From: Oscillibacter faecalis_A
GTDB lineage: Bacteria; Bacillota; Clostridia; Oscillospirales; Oscillospiraceae
DNA length: 64,000 nt
Assembly: GCF_029218125.1 (NCBI RefSeq)
Contig: NZ_JARFXX010000007.1
Location: 1-64,000 of the forward strand
Reading direction: 5' to 3'
The notes under the pieces were generated by a model. That model was not told the DNA's origin and did not search any database. It worked only from the letters and a program-made list of their open reading frames with translations. Position numbers and translations under genes: made by a program. How positions within the stretch are numbered: the first letter of the stretch is position 1; every line of letters starts with the position of its first letter. Of the stretch, positions 56,001 through 61,788 are shown piece after piece.

Positions 56001-56651
56001 GCCGTAGCCAAGGTGCTGGTGGACGGCAAGAGCGTGGGTGCTGTGAAGTCCTACACCTTCAAGAATGTCACGAAGGATCACACCATCGAAGCCATCTTCA
56101 TGAAGTCCAACGGCAACCCCCAGACCGGCGTATTCGTCGATGTAACGGAAGGCAGCTACTATGAGGAAGCGATTGATTGGGCAGTGGAGAAGGGCGTCAC
56201 CAACGGCGTGAGCAGTAATATGTTCGCTCCCAACGATCCCTGCACCCGCGCGCAGATCGTCACCTTCCTGTGGCGTGCGGCCGGTTCTCCCGCCCCCAAG
56301 AGCATGAGCAGCTTCACGGATGTTCCCGCTGACGCCTTCTATGCCAAGGCTGTTGCCTGGGCGGTCGAAAACGGCATCACCAGCGGCACAGGCGAGGGCA
56401 AGTTCAGCCCCAATTCTACCTGCACCCGTGCGCAGGCGGTGACCTTCCTCTATCGTGCCTCCGGCAGCCCCGCAGTCAGCGGCAGCGCCGAGTTCAGCGA
56501 TGTGGCAACCAACGCCTATTATGCCGACGCAGTGGCATGGGCAGCGAAGAAGGGCATCACCACCGGCATCGGCGGCGGACTGTTCGGCTCCGACAACGAT
56601 TGTACCCGCGGTCAGATCGTGACCTTCCTCTGGAGGGCCATGGCTGAGTAA
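47004..56651 (+). CDS. Giant SLH-anchored surface protein
   Basis: The 3215-residue protein starts at ATG 47004 (AAGGAGG upstream; the frame stays open to 46305 without a start signal). Signal peptide: MKKRLLSAFMALALCLTLLP. Then come an acidic linker, a Gly/Thr-rich parallel beta-helix-like region (about residues 190-470), Cys-x2-Cys segments (CHTQ, CHKK), at least two YDG-type modules (near 1732 and 1902), MBG-like modules, a Big_2-like domain (about 2787), a bacterial repeat (2964-3034) and three SLH repeats to the end (FVDVTEGSYYEEAIDWAVEK and so on). SLH repeats bind pyruvylated wall polymer. Probable adhesin. Confidence 0.92.
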   Translation: MKKRLLSAFMALALCLTLLPAPVRAAEDTPESGAIVQQEQQEEISPAVSEQAGTNEEENGSEGDPQNTGTPDAGGAEDSKADAPESGEDENAGNNADAAVSAVQTMIDALPIVSELDGMTADELDAAYDDIQAAYDAYEALNAEQQAQITGADFEALLGWFNSQTALLADAQSGEHTHCVCGKDSGTTVNGHTHNNSTAWTAADSLPGTAGSYYLTQSVTADWTVPTGEVNLCLNGQTISGSITVGSGATLTLTDCTGTGKLQGSRSGSGVSINGGTFNLYGGTITGFVNGVEIGSHNDIKTGSSFTMYGGTITSNEAGSSAGGGVFLISTTNSNVTAPSFTMHGGTISDNTAGASDGGGGGVYVGEKCSFTMDGGTITGNTATAGNGGGIYIHFNAGNVSISNATITGNKASATGNTSYGHGGGIYSERGVTVKNVTITGNNSTYEGGGIYGKGAITLTDATVTDNSQYDVYYDGKETTTPELTVSGSVKAGYYANYAWKLPILVSGALREDSVIRVGVREGINLGAIAEPASGVTLRAENFKADAADCVTSLGEDGKVYLVPCTHEMDDTGYTCKKCHTQFDARIGESAYYKTLTEAFDAARGSTVTLLRDVTLTGNCSATDFKTLDLNGKTVSTKNKYIGVGGGNKPNTLTVKDSGTGGGTQALDVTFYVSSNGTLAVDNSYTGKISRVELQAGGTLERFGGEIGELVLSNVAYGSTSTGYGLKLWNGNTNACTIGKFTDNTTSKSLTVKDLLKTNHAKCELYGENSGTWSVVDKSTKIAELTGYTAYKVQFPECVHQCADDSNPVCSVCHKKLYTKITAKAADGTTKTAYFTEDSALENGYVEAIQTLNGWSNEGCTEPTLTLLLDMYAFDTSMPLTGTLTLKGGTHTAKNVTVAENANVTFASGSYRGATIDGTATVKEGVTFTDASVEVNGTLNAKGGTFNGPVKFKGSSIANISGGSFNNEKKYGGVTFDYNVTGTITGGTFTFADFYTTKVKLSGGTFTMIKTNGDRKLADLLAEGAAYYGASDNQAVTNDGVNTLENVKVVSHTHNGGTDGKGICSVCKKQMAASLTIGDKTSWYAGFATAIEAANAANGEKTITLYQDVNGYADGHSTTYELTRGPVTLATGGKKVTRVVLIAKGISLTVTDTGSNGGFNVTVDGKGAELTVNDGNTELAIVTAQNGGKLSLSNGTFSRVDVMNDGSSASLSGGSYGEITSGTDYVKPYALLAKGYAYKKEDNTWVSNANIGLSKVTVEKAPFEVEKIYPNNDTNYTENSAFATDGNITLTAVIKPGTENVSYQWQLFRESDKDWLSSQYFHTVNNATHTGAGSKTLSISNLPENSSYQYRVHVWSDNGYQCDSEPFTVTRHQHSWTYTASGATITASCTDTTCTSPNGGSVTINAPAADTLTYNGKQKAATVTSSDWKGVAIDTIAVAYAQNGKTLPSAPTDAGEYTASITVGEGNNAATASVKYTIQKANPVVTDWPTLSAPVYVNSEATLTGGSGEGTFAFKADAAKSWDSAGSKTTTIVFTPTDTNNYNELTQDCPVTVVKRTVKNCNTLVGITDKPCGTAQDELGLPGTVTITTVDGKTFNDIPVTWSGYDPNTLKEQTLTGTLDLTSIAGEVEQPSTPVAAQIKVKLTQKHFSGISPEAYDGVYDGKAHGITLTGVPSGATVKYGPSANSCTQDSLTYTNFTNGAKIVYYKVSKSGYADASGSAWVNITKRPLTVTGITANDKAYDGNTNVVLDYSAVTLVGVLKNDTLTVTATGTLESAGVGKQKVTISDLTLSGDSAANYVLAKSGNQSETTANITAREVTVTITPNGGTYGSVVAAAAKLTGAVDGKNVPVTLTYTGNGYNDTAVPINAGSYTVTASIANSNYTLTGNTTATFVITPKAVTVTGITAKDKVYDGTKNADISSVTFDGVTLKQGTDYNVTASFEDAGVGSGKNVTATVTLIGQAAQNYALEQSSFPTTGSITKAAAPDFTKETALAIINGYKKTYTVTLPTLPTPEKPKEYGAPTYELGEIKLNDGYYTGGAKVENGELTLPIQKNDVKTTGSVGTATVVIKSTNYEDITLTVKVNAANKIEPTPGGEITATPITYGDTLSNSKISGKMKDPDTGIEVKGTFAWPYPNDKPKQTGDYKISWIFTPDESYGGIYAAVTDPVKVHVAPKSIEGATITLEKDEFAYKAAEQSPKITRVTLEGWSETITYRIVSGDKATNANDSIPLTIEGTGNYTGTATVEWKITPKTVTPTIEVASCTYTGDALKPTVTVKDDIGNIIDQKEYEIFYSNNTNAGTATVTIKDADGGNYVLSEASKTFEITKAAAPTAAAGSLTITNGLHKTYSLDLSTLLPKLTAPCDYGTIAYDKKVDTTLGSGTFVTLVNGKTGELTLEANRSATDEGQFGAITVTISTSNYQDITLTIHVSAKNRITPTGTPTLSKNAITYGNALNTIALSGKLHDNVNNVDVDGTFEWVDGTHIPVVGNGTYAAEWIFEPTDTEKYLTVSGRSNITVEKAQQYGKVSMAGYTYGQAPSTPTLTDRTGDANAQVTYSYAAAGNGSVQTWDIQNPPALNAGTYRMYASIGDTDNYYGFEAVHCEFVVAKATPTYTKPTDLTAKYGQTLADVTLPDGWSWTDSSESVGGASTAAKTFQAKFTPKDTENYNTVENIGLEVMVNKADGGSLKTVELEQKYTDASDHTYTPDWSEIPTGQTWSYNSEYSVSNGSKATLTKQDFAADGSLLTYAISGGKAGDKITITLKSSCNNYEDFTITLTITLTEKDDQQALRITGGTTVVYGQTLQLGTTGGSGTGAVTYAVTNGTGEATIDATGKLTPVKVGTVKVKVTKAADASFNEATSTEVEITITRATPTGAPKYTAITTSGKTLADAGLTVTGSTLNPNAGTLVWVDNAGNVLPGTTAVAANTTYKWLFTPTDANYTTLTGSIELYHKSSSSGGWYYTYYTIKATAGTNGSISPSGWTSVRDGWDQTFTITPDKGYAVAKVLVDGKSVGAVKSYTFKNVTKDHTIEAIFMKSNGNPQTGVFVDVTEGSYYEEAIDWAVEKGVTNGVSSNMFAPNDPCTRAQIVTFLWRAAGSPAPKSMSSFTDVPADAFYAKAVAWAVENGITSGTGEGKFSPNSTCTRAQAVTFLYRASGSPAVSGSAEFSDVATNAYYADAVAWAAKKGITTGIGGGLFGSDNDCTRGQIVTFLWRAMAE

Positions 56652-56707
56652 ATCAAGCAGCTGCCAGATCATCCATACGCTGGCATAATTCCACAACAGG
56701 CAAAGGA

Positions 56708-56756
56708 CAGCGCGGCGGACGGTCAACAACACCGGCCTCCGCGCTGTTCCTTTTTC
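56708..56756 (+). terminator. Terminator of the SLH gene
   Basis: CAGCGCGG (56708-56715) pairs with CCGCGCTG (56739-56746), followed by TTCCTTTTT. The loop is long, with further partial pairing. Confidence 0.65.
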
Positions 56757-56829
56757 GCCACAGGAAACTCTGTACGCCATTCACAACCCATGAGCCATGC
56801 CGCCTTCCCACGCGGCAGGAGAAAACAAT

Positions 56830-57636
56830 ATGAAAAAGATCACTCGATTTCTGTTTTGCACCTTCGTCGCCATTATGCTGATGGGGACGGCAATCAGTGC
56901 CACCGCTTGTCATCAGAAGGAGGAGTATCCCAGCGTACCCGAAGTGACCGAGCCACAGCCCACCGGCGAGATCATCCCCACCGTGGATCGGCAAAAGGAG
57001 CTGGAGGACGCAAGGAAGAAATACGCCGACGCCGTGGCGTGGCTGTATATGCCCGGTGCCGAGGTGGACGACCCCGTGGTGCAGGCGAAGGACAACGCTT
57101 ACTACCTGCAAAAGGACGAGAACGGAAACTACAGCGAATGGGGCTGCTACTACGCCCACTGTGACAACCGTTTGAGCAGCCGGAGCAAGCTGGACAGGAA
57201 TACCGTCATCTTCGGTCACTCCGCCAGCAACTGTGACCCAGACGGGCCAAAGCTCACGAAGCTCCATCGGTATATGGATGCGGACTATGTGAAGGAGAAC
57301 CCGTATATCTACCTTTCGGTGAAGGGCGAGAATATGGTCTTCCAGATCACGGCCTGCTTCATCACGGATATTGACTTTGATTACATCGCTCCCGACCCCA
57401 CGGGTGAGGAGCTGACAGACTTCTTTGAGCAAGTGGCAAGGAAGAACTGGCTGGAATTTGACGGTGTAACCTTCGGCGAGGAGGACACCGTGCTAACCCT
57501 TTCCACCTGCTGCCGGAAGTACGATGAGTACAATACCGGCAACCAGCGGCTCGTCCTCATGGCGAAGCTGCTGCCGGAGGGTGCTATAGCGCAGGACTTC
57601 ACCGTGCGCCTTGCTCCAGAACCGGAGATGCCTTAA
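56830..57636 (+). CDS. srtB: Class B-like sortase
   Basis: The 268-residue product has the sortase triad: His 130 in VIFGHSASN, Cys 227 in LTLSTCCRK and Arg 240 in NQRLVL. Length and the YDEYNTGNQRL segment point to class B. The N-terminus MKKITRFLFCTFVAIMLMGT ends in ISATAC, a lipobox-like sequence, so it may be lipid-anchored instead of held by a membrane helix. It lies directly after the SLH gene. No LPXTG-type substrate with a membrane tail is seen in the window. Confidence 0.88.
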   Translation: MKKITRFLFCTFVAIMLMGTAISATACHQKEEYPSVPEVTEPQPTGEIIPTVDRQKELEDARKKYADAVAWLYMPGAEVDDPVVQAKDNAYYLQKDENGNYSEWGCYYAHCDNRLSSRSKLDRNTVIFGHSASNCDPDGPKLTKLHRYMDADYVKENPYIYLSVKGENMVFQITACFITDIDFDYIAPDPTGEELTDFFEQVARKNWLEFDGVTFGEEDTVLTLSTCCRKYDEYNTGNQRLVLMAKLLPEGAIAQDFTVRLAPEPEMP

Positions 57637-57767
57637 AAAGACCAAAACGGAATACGATACCCCCCTGAAAAAGATCCGGCAGGCGTTCGACTGCAGGCGG
57701 TGCGGCGGTCATAAGGGCTGACGCACCCCCTGTCCAAGCTAACGGAACAACCATCATGTCGAAAGCG

Positions 57768-57801
57768 GGAGAGATTGCTGTATCGCAATCTCTCCTTTTT
57801 T
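57768..57801 (+). terminator. Strong intrinsic terminator
   Basis: GGAGAGATTGC (57768-57778) pairs perfectly with GCAATCTCTCC (57785-57795), followed by TTTTTTCT. It ends transcription coming from the sortase gene. Confidence 0.9.
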
Positions 57802-58160
57802 CTGCCGTGATCTCCCGGCTTATCCGTAGGCGCCTCACTTGCACGGCAATGAAAAAACATTGGCTCAATGCCAGGACAGGCGGTTTTTATGGGGTATCCT
57901 CACATCCGCGGTACTGTCGTCGCTGCCGAATGGCAGCCTTCCTTCATTCACCTATGGCCGGGCATCGGATGCCCTGACTTTTTGCGGCCTTTTGAGGATA
58001 CCCCGCCTCCGTCCGCCATTATTACCCTCGAATATCCTTATGCTCACAGCGGTGTCGCTGTGGGCTTTTTTGCGCCCTGTGCGCGCCCCCGCTGCCGTAG
58101 CCCTCCACCCGTTTCTGAGATTTGCAGCCAACCAAATTTTAGAATACGGAGGAACCATAT
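57802..58160 (+). ncRNA. Candidate structured RNA or leader
   Basis: This gene-free stretch follows the terminator. A perfect 12-bp pair, GGGGTATCCTCA (57891-57902) with 57993-58004, encloses the hairpins GCTGCC/GGCAGC (57922-57937) and GGGCAT/ATGCCC (57960-57974), with a GGCCG/CGGCC helper. A terminator follows at 58042-58071. Such a branched fold ahead of the sigma-like gene suggests a cis-regulatory RNA or small RNA. No known class is recognised. Confidence 0.45.
58042..58071 (+). terminator. Intrinsic terminator in leader
   Basis: CACAGCG (58045-58051) pairs with CGCTGTG (58056-58062), extended by three further pairs with one wobble, followed by TTTTTT. It lies 90 nt before the sigma-like gene. 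Confidence 0.85.
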
Positions 58161-58637
58161 ATGGGCTTTAATTACGCGGCAGAAAAGAAGAAGTTTGAAA
58201 CGCTGTGGGCAAGACTCCGGCGTGAGTATAGGGCGGCCGGGATGTCCGATACCGCCATCCAGAAGATGCATGACTTCGATTGGGAGGTATTCAAACAGGA
58301 GAGAATCTATCGCCTTCATACGCAGGACTTGGGCATCGGTATCTTTGACGAGCCTTCCGCCGATCAGGAGGACAAGTCCGCATTGATGAAAAAGTTTCTG
58401 GAATCGGTCAGCCGCTGGGACGATTACACGACGGCGTCAAGGTACGGCTGGATCGAAGAAGTCGATGATCCGTCGATCTACAAGCAGCTTCAAGCATTGA
58501 GGAAGGCAGACCTTGAGCTCTTGACCCTCATTGCAGTGGATGGGTTTTCTCAAACGGAGATTGCAGCCGTTTTGGGGTGCTCCCCGCAGAACATTTTTGG
58601 GCGTCTTAAAAAAATACGAAAAATTTTTCAAAAGTGA
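58161..58637 (+). CDS. Sigma-70 region 4-like regulator
   Basis: The 158-residue protein (MGFNYAAEKKKFETLWARLR) ends with a sigma region 4-type helix-turn-helix: LRKADLELLTLIAVDGFSQT, EIAAVLGCSPQNIFGRLKKI. No region 2 is present. Genes of this type stand before the recombinase genes in many clostridial ICEs and are thought to regulate excision. AATACGGAGG lies upstream of the ATG. Confidence 0.8.
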   Translation: MGFNYAAEKKKFETLWARLRREYRAAGMSDTAIQKMHDFDWEVFKQERIYRLHTQDLGIGIFDEPSADQEDKSALMKKFLESVSRWDDYTTASRYGWIEEVDDPSIYKQLQALRKADLELLTLIAVDGFSQTEIAAVLGCSPQNIFGRLKKIRKIFQK

Positions 58638-59251
58638 TTGAAAAAATCGCGTTCTCGCTGCCTACCACATGAGGGGATCTTTTTCATGATCCCTCTGAAC
58701 CTTGAAAAACACCGCCCAGGCGGTCATATCCGGTGACTGGAATACCTTTGCTGACGGCGCGAGCGTCAGACCGGGTGCGCGAGGACCACCTGTGCGGAGC
58801 ATGATCCGCATATTAGGACGGCCAATGGAAGGTGCGGAGCGATACCCACCCAGGTCAAATGCGGCTTTGGCAGGCTGCTTCGCCATGACCCCGTCAGCTT
58901 ACAATGATACTCCTGTACGCAGCTTCGAGAGAACCTCGGAGGGGTGAAACTCCCGTGACGCGCGCCAGCGCGGTTCCAGCCGCCGCCCTTGCCTGGGGAA
59001 GTAGTGTCGAATACAGGCAGCAACGCAAGAGCAAGAAGGCCGCTCCGCAGGGAGCAGTTCCGCCCTGATACGGAGCGGCCTTTTCTGCTTTGCGGCAGAA
59101 GTATGGGGATCGTCCACCTCCTCTTTTTTCCCGCCATCCTTTCTCTTCTCTCTTTCAATCCTCTGAACGGCCTGCATTCCCCCCCTCCTTATCCCCTGGA
59201 CGATCCTCATATTTGTGCCGTAAGGCAAAATCCAGAAAAAGAGGTACCGAT
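58638..59251. other. Long gene-free stretch with many hairpins
   Basis: I find no convincing gene in these 614 nt; a short frame at 58702-58947 has no ribosome binding site or family look. Small hairpins are dense: CTGACG/CGTCAG (58751-58769), TGCGGA/TCCGCA (58793-58810), CGCG/CGCG near 58960, GCCTG/CAGGC (58991-59018), then a terminator at 59038-59084. A structured RNA or a recombination region is possible. Confidence 0.45.
59038..59084 (+). terminator. Branched intrinsic terminator
   Basis: GGCCGCTCCG (59038-59047) pairs with CGGAGCGGCC (59071-59080) around an inner CAGGG/CCCTG hairpin, followed by TTTT. Confidence 0.85.
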
Positions 59252-59395
59252 ATGGATCAGAATGTCAATTATTACGGCATCATCCTTCTGCTGCGCCAGC
59301 TTCGGGAAAGCGGCAGCTTCAGCGAAAAGGAGCTGCGGAGGGTGGCGGCACGGATCGCCGCGGACAGCGGCGCGGACATCATGATTTCTCTCTGA
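59252..59395 (+). CDS. SHOCT-like small protein
   Basis: The 47-residue product starts MDQNVNYYGIILLLRQLRES and continues GSFSEKELRRVAARIAAD. This is a single helix-turn-helix pair of the SHOCT type (short C-terminal domain), often found as a tiny separate protein before serine recombinase genes. AGAGGT lies before ATG 59252. Possibly an excision cofactor; context only. Confidence 0.65.
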   Translation: MDQNVNYYGIILLLRQLRESGSFSEKELRRVAARIAADSGADIMISL

Positions 59396-59470
59396 TTTCC
59401 TTCATCTTTCAGTAGCTTTCTGAACAAGGTTGTGGTAGTGTTTGTGTTGCAAAAAAGGAGGTGAGCAGGC

Positions 59471-61042
59471 ATGGCGGAAAAGCATCTGACAGACGGCACA
59501 ACGGCGCTGGCAGCGCAGCCCCGCGTCATCAAGATCGAGGCGGCGGAGAAGCCGGAAAACGCGCGGCTGCGGGTAGCGGCCTATACCCGCGTCAGCTCGG
59601 ACTCCGATGACCAGCTCAACTCCTTCGCGGCGCAAAACCGCTACTACGCCGAGCTGATCTCCGGCAAGGCTGAATGGCGCATGGTGGATATCTACGCCGA
59701 CGAGGGCATCACAGGCACCTCCGCCGCAAAGCGGGAGGACTTCCAACGCATGATGGCGGACTGCCGCAGAGGACTCATCGACCAGATCCTCGTCAAATCC
59801 ATCTCCCGCTTCGCCCGGAACACAAAGGACTGTCTGGAGGCAGTGCGGGAGCTGAAGGAGCTGGGCGTCAATGTCCGCTTCGAGCGCGAGGGCATCGACA
59901 CCGCCAATGTGAGCAGCGAGCTCATCACCGCCATCTACGCCGCCTTCGCCCAAAAGGAGAGCGAATCCATCTCCGGCAATATGCGCTGGAGCTATCAGCG
60001 CAGGATGGAAAGCGGCGAGTTCAACACCTGCCGCGCCCCCTGGGGCTTCCGGCTGGACGGGAAAAGCCTTGCCGTCCACGAGGAGGAGGCCGAGATCGTG
60101 CGGCGTATCTTCCTCGAATACCTCTCCGGCAGGAATCCGCGGGAGATCGCGGAAATCCTGAACGCCGAGGATACATCGGGACGGATATGGAAATACAAGG
60201 CTGTGGATTACATCCTACAAAATGAGCGTTATGCAGGCAACGCCCTGCTGCAAAAGCGATACACGACCGCCACCCTCCCCAAGCGGCAGAAGATCAACCG
60301 CGGGGAGCGCGAAATGTACTATGTGGCGGATAGCAACGATGCCATTATTCCACAGGAGCTATTCGACCGCGCAAAAGAACTGCGGCAAAGACGCAGCGTC
60401 GGGCAGGCGGTCACTCATGGAAGGCTCTGCGTCCGGATGCGCTGCTCCTGCGGCTCCCGCATCCGGGCAAAGCGGGTCAATGGCAGATGGTACTGGTGTT
60501 GCTGCCGACACGATGAAAAAGGCGACTGCACCATCAAGCCCGTGCCGGAAGCGCAGACGGATGAAGCCTTCTGCCGTCTCTTCTATAAGCTCAAGCATCA
60601 GAGCCTCCCCATTCTGGAGCGGATGCTCGAAACCCTCCGGACGATCCGTGATTGCAGGCTGCTCTGGAGCGAGGACATTGTTTCCCTCAACAAAAAAATA
60701 TCCGAACTCTCCAGTCAGAATCAAACGCTGGCCTTCCTCAAGCAAAACGGCCTCGTTGATCCTGACATTTTTATATCCAAAAGCAACGAACTGACCCGCC
60801 AGCTCCGGCAGGCCAAGCTGGACAAAGAGAAACTTATGGCTGCCGAGGGGGATGCCACCGCCCAGCGGACGCGGGAGCTGATAGCCCTGCTGGAGGATGG
60901 GCCGGACTTCCTCGACCGCCCAGACACAGAGCTGTGCGGCGCGCTCGTTGCGGAGATCATCGTGGAGAGCAACGACACCCTCCGCTTCCGCCTGCATAAC
61001 GGGCTGGAGCTGCGGGAATCCATTGAGAGGACGGTGCGATAA
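59471..61042 (+). CDS. Large serine recombinase 1
   Basis: The 523-residue protein has an N-terminal resolvase domain with the active Ser 42 (AAYTRVSSDSDDQ), SISRFARNTKDCLEAVRELK and ESESISGNMRWSYQRRMESG, then a recombinase domain and a zinc ribbon (MRCSCGSR; CCCRHDEKGDC) and a coiled-coil C-terminus. These are the marks of large serine integrases of the TndX/TnpX type. AGGAGG precedes the ATG. The stop overlaps the next start (TAATG), so the three recombinases form one operon. Confidence 0.94.
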   Translation: MAEKHLTDGTTALAAQPRVIKIEAAEKPENARLRVAAYTRVSSDSDDQLNSFAAQNRYYAELISGKAEWRMVDIYADEGITGTSAAKREDFQRMMADCRRGLIDQILVKSISRFARNTKDCLEAVRELKELGVNVRFEREGIDTANVSSELITAIYAAFAQKESESISGNMRWSYQRRMESGEFNTCRAPWGFRLDGKSLAVHEEEAEIVRRIFLEYLSGRNPREIAEILNAEDTSGRIWKYKAVDYILQNERYAGNALLQKRYTTATLPKRQKINRGEREMYYVADSNDAIIPQELFDRAKELRQRRSVGQAVTHGRLCVRMRCSCGSRIRAKRVNGRWYWCCCRHDEKGDCTIKPVPEAQTDEAFCRLFYKLKHQSLPILERMLETLRTIRDCRLLWSEDIVSLNKKISELSSQNQTLAFLKQNGLVDPDIFISKSNELTRQLRQAKLDKEKLMAAEGDATAQRTRELIALLEDGPDFLDRPDTELCGALVAEIIVESNDTLRFRLHNGLELRESIERTVR

Positions 61043-61788
61043 TGGGAAACCGAAAGCAGCCCTTCGGCTACCGTATGACGCTGGGCGAGATCACGATCCT
61101 GCCGGAGGAGGCGGAGCTGGTGCGGTTTATCTTCCAAGGCTACAGCACGGGAGCTACGCTGGGTGAGCTGACCAAGGCACTCTGCCGACAGGAGATCCCC
61201 TACTATGAGGGGCGGACATGGAACAAAAACATGGTCTCCCGTATTTTAGAGGACAGCCGCTATGTCGGCGAGAAAGGCTATCCGGTGCTCATCGAGCCGG
61301 AGCATCTCCGCGCGGCAGCGAAAAAGAGAACGGCAAGAGCCCGCCCGCCGCAGAAAACGCCCGCGCAGAAGGCCCTGCGGCGGCTGTGCGGTGCGCCGCC
61401 CTCCGAGCGGGTGGAGAAGATCGTCGCCGACCTGCTCAACGAGCTCATACGCTGCCCCGACCGTGTCCAGCCATCGGCATCCCAAGTGGTCGGCACTGCC
61501 TGCGGAAAAACACGGGAGGCGCTGACCTCCGCGCTGGAGCGGCAGTCCATCGATGAGGACAACGCCAGAGCGCTGCTCCTTCAACTGGCGGCAGAGCAGT
61601 ACGACGCTATTGGAAACACGGAATACGAAACTGTGCGGCTGCGGCGGCTGCTCACCGGCCGCAAGCCCATAACGGAGCCGGATGCGGAGCTGCTGCAAAG
61701 CACGGTGTCAAAGGTGCGTGTGACGAACAACTGCGTGACCGTGACGCTGAAGAACGGACAGACCATAGAGAGGAGAGATCAGCTGTGA
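61042..61788 (+). CDS. Recombinase-domain protein without catalytic domain
   Basis: The 248-residue product starts MGNRKQPFGYRMTLGEITIL, at the position corresponding to the recombinase (DNA-binding) domain of the neighbours: PEEAELVRFIFQGYSTGATL and TWNKNMVSRILEDSRYVGEK. The resolvase domain with the catalytic serine is absent, and there is no zinc ribbon. The gene is intact with overlaps on both sides, so it looks like a retained accessory subunit and not decay. A directionality or DNA-bridging role is inference. Confidence 0.85.
   Translation: MGNRKQPFGYRMTLGEITILPEEAELVRFIFQGYSTGATLGELTKALCRQEIPYYEGRTWNKNMVSRILEDSRYVGEKGYPVLIEPEHLRAAAKKRTARARPPQKTPAQKALRRLCGAPPSERVEKIVADLLNELIRCPDRVQPSASQVVGTACGKTREALTSALERQSIDEDNARALLLQLAAEQYDAIGNTEYETVRLRRLLTGRKPITEPDAELLQSTVSKVRVTNNCVTVTLKNGQTIERRDQL

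Noticed and set aside
49137..56780. Very long minus-strand frames (404, 718 and 752 codons) opposite the SLH gene
   Set aside because: They are products of the codon bias of the plus-strand gene: no ribosome binding sites, low-complexity translations and no recognisable domains, while the plus strand has clear signal peptide and SLH repeats.
58702..58947. 81-codon frame in the gene-free region before the recombinases
   Set aside because: It has no ribosome binding site and no recognisable pattern, and it runs across several hairpins; a non-coding role seems likelier.
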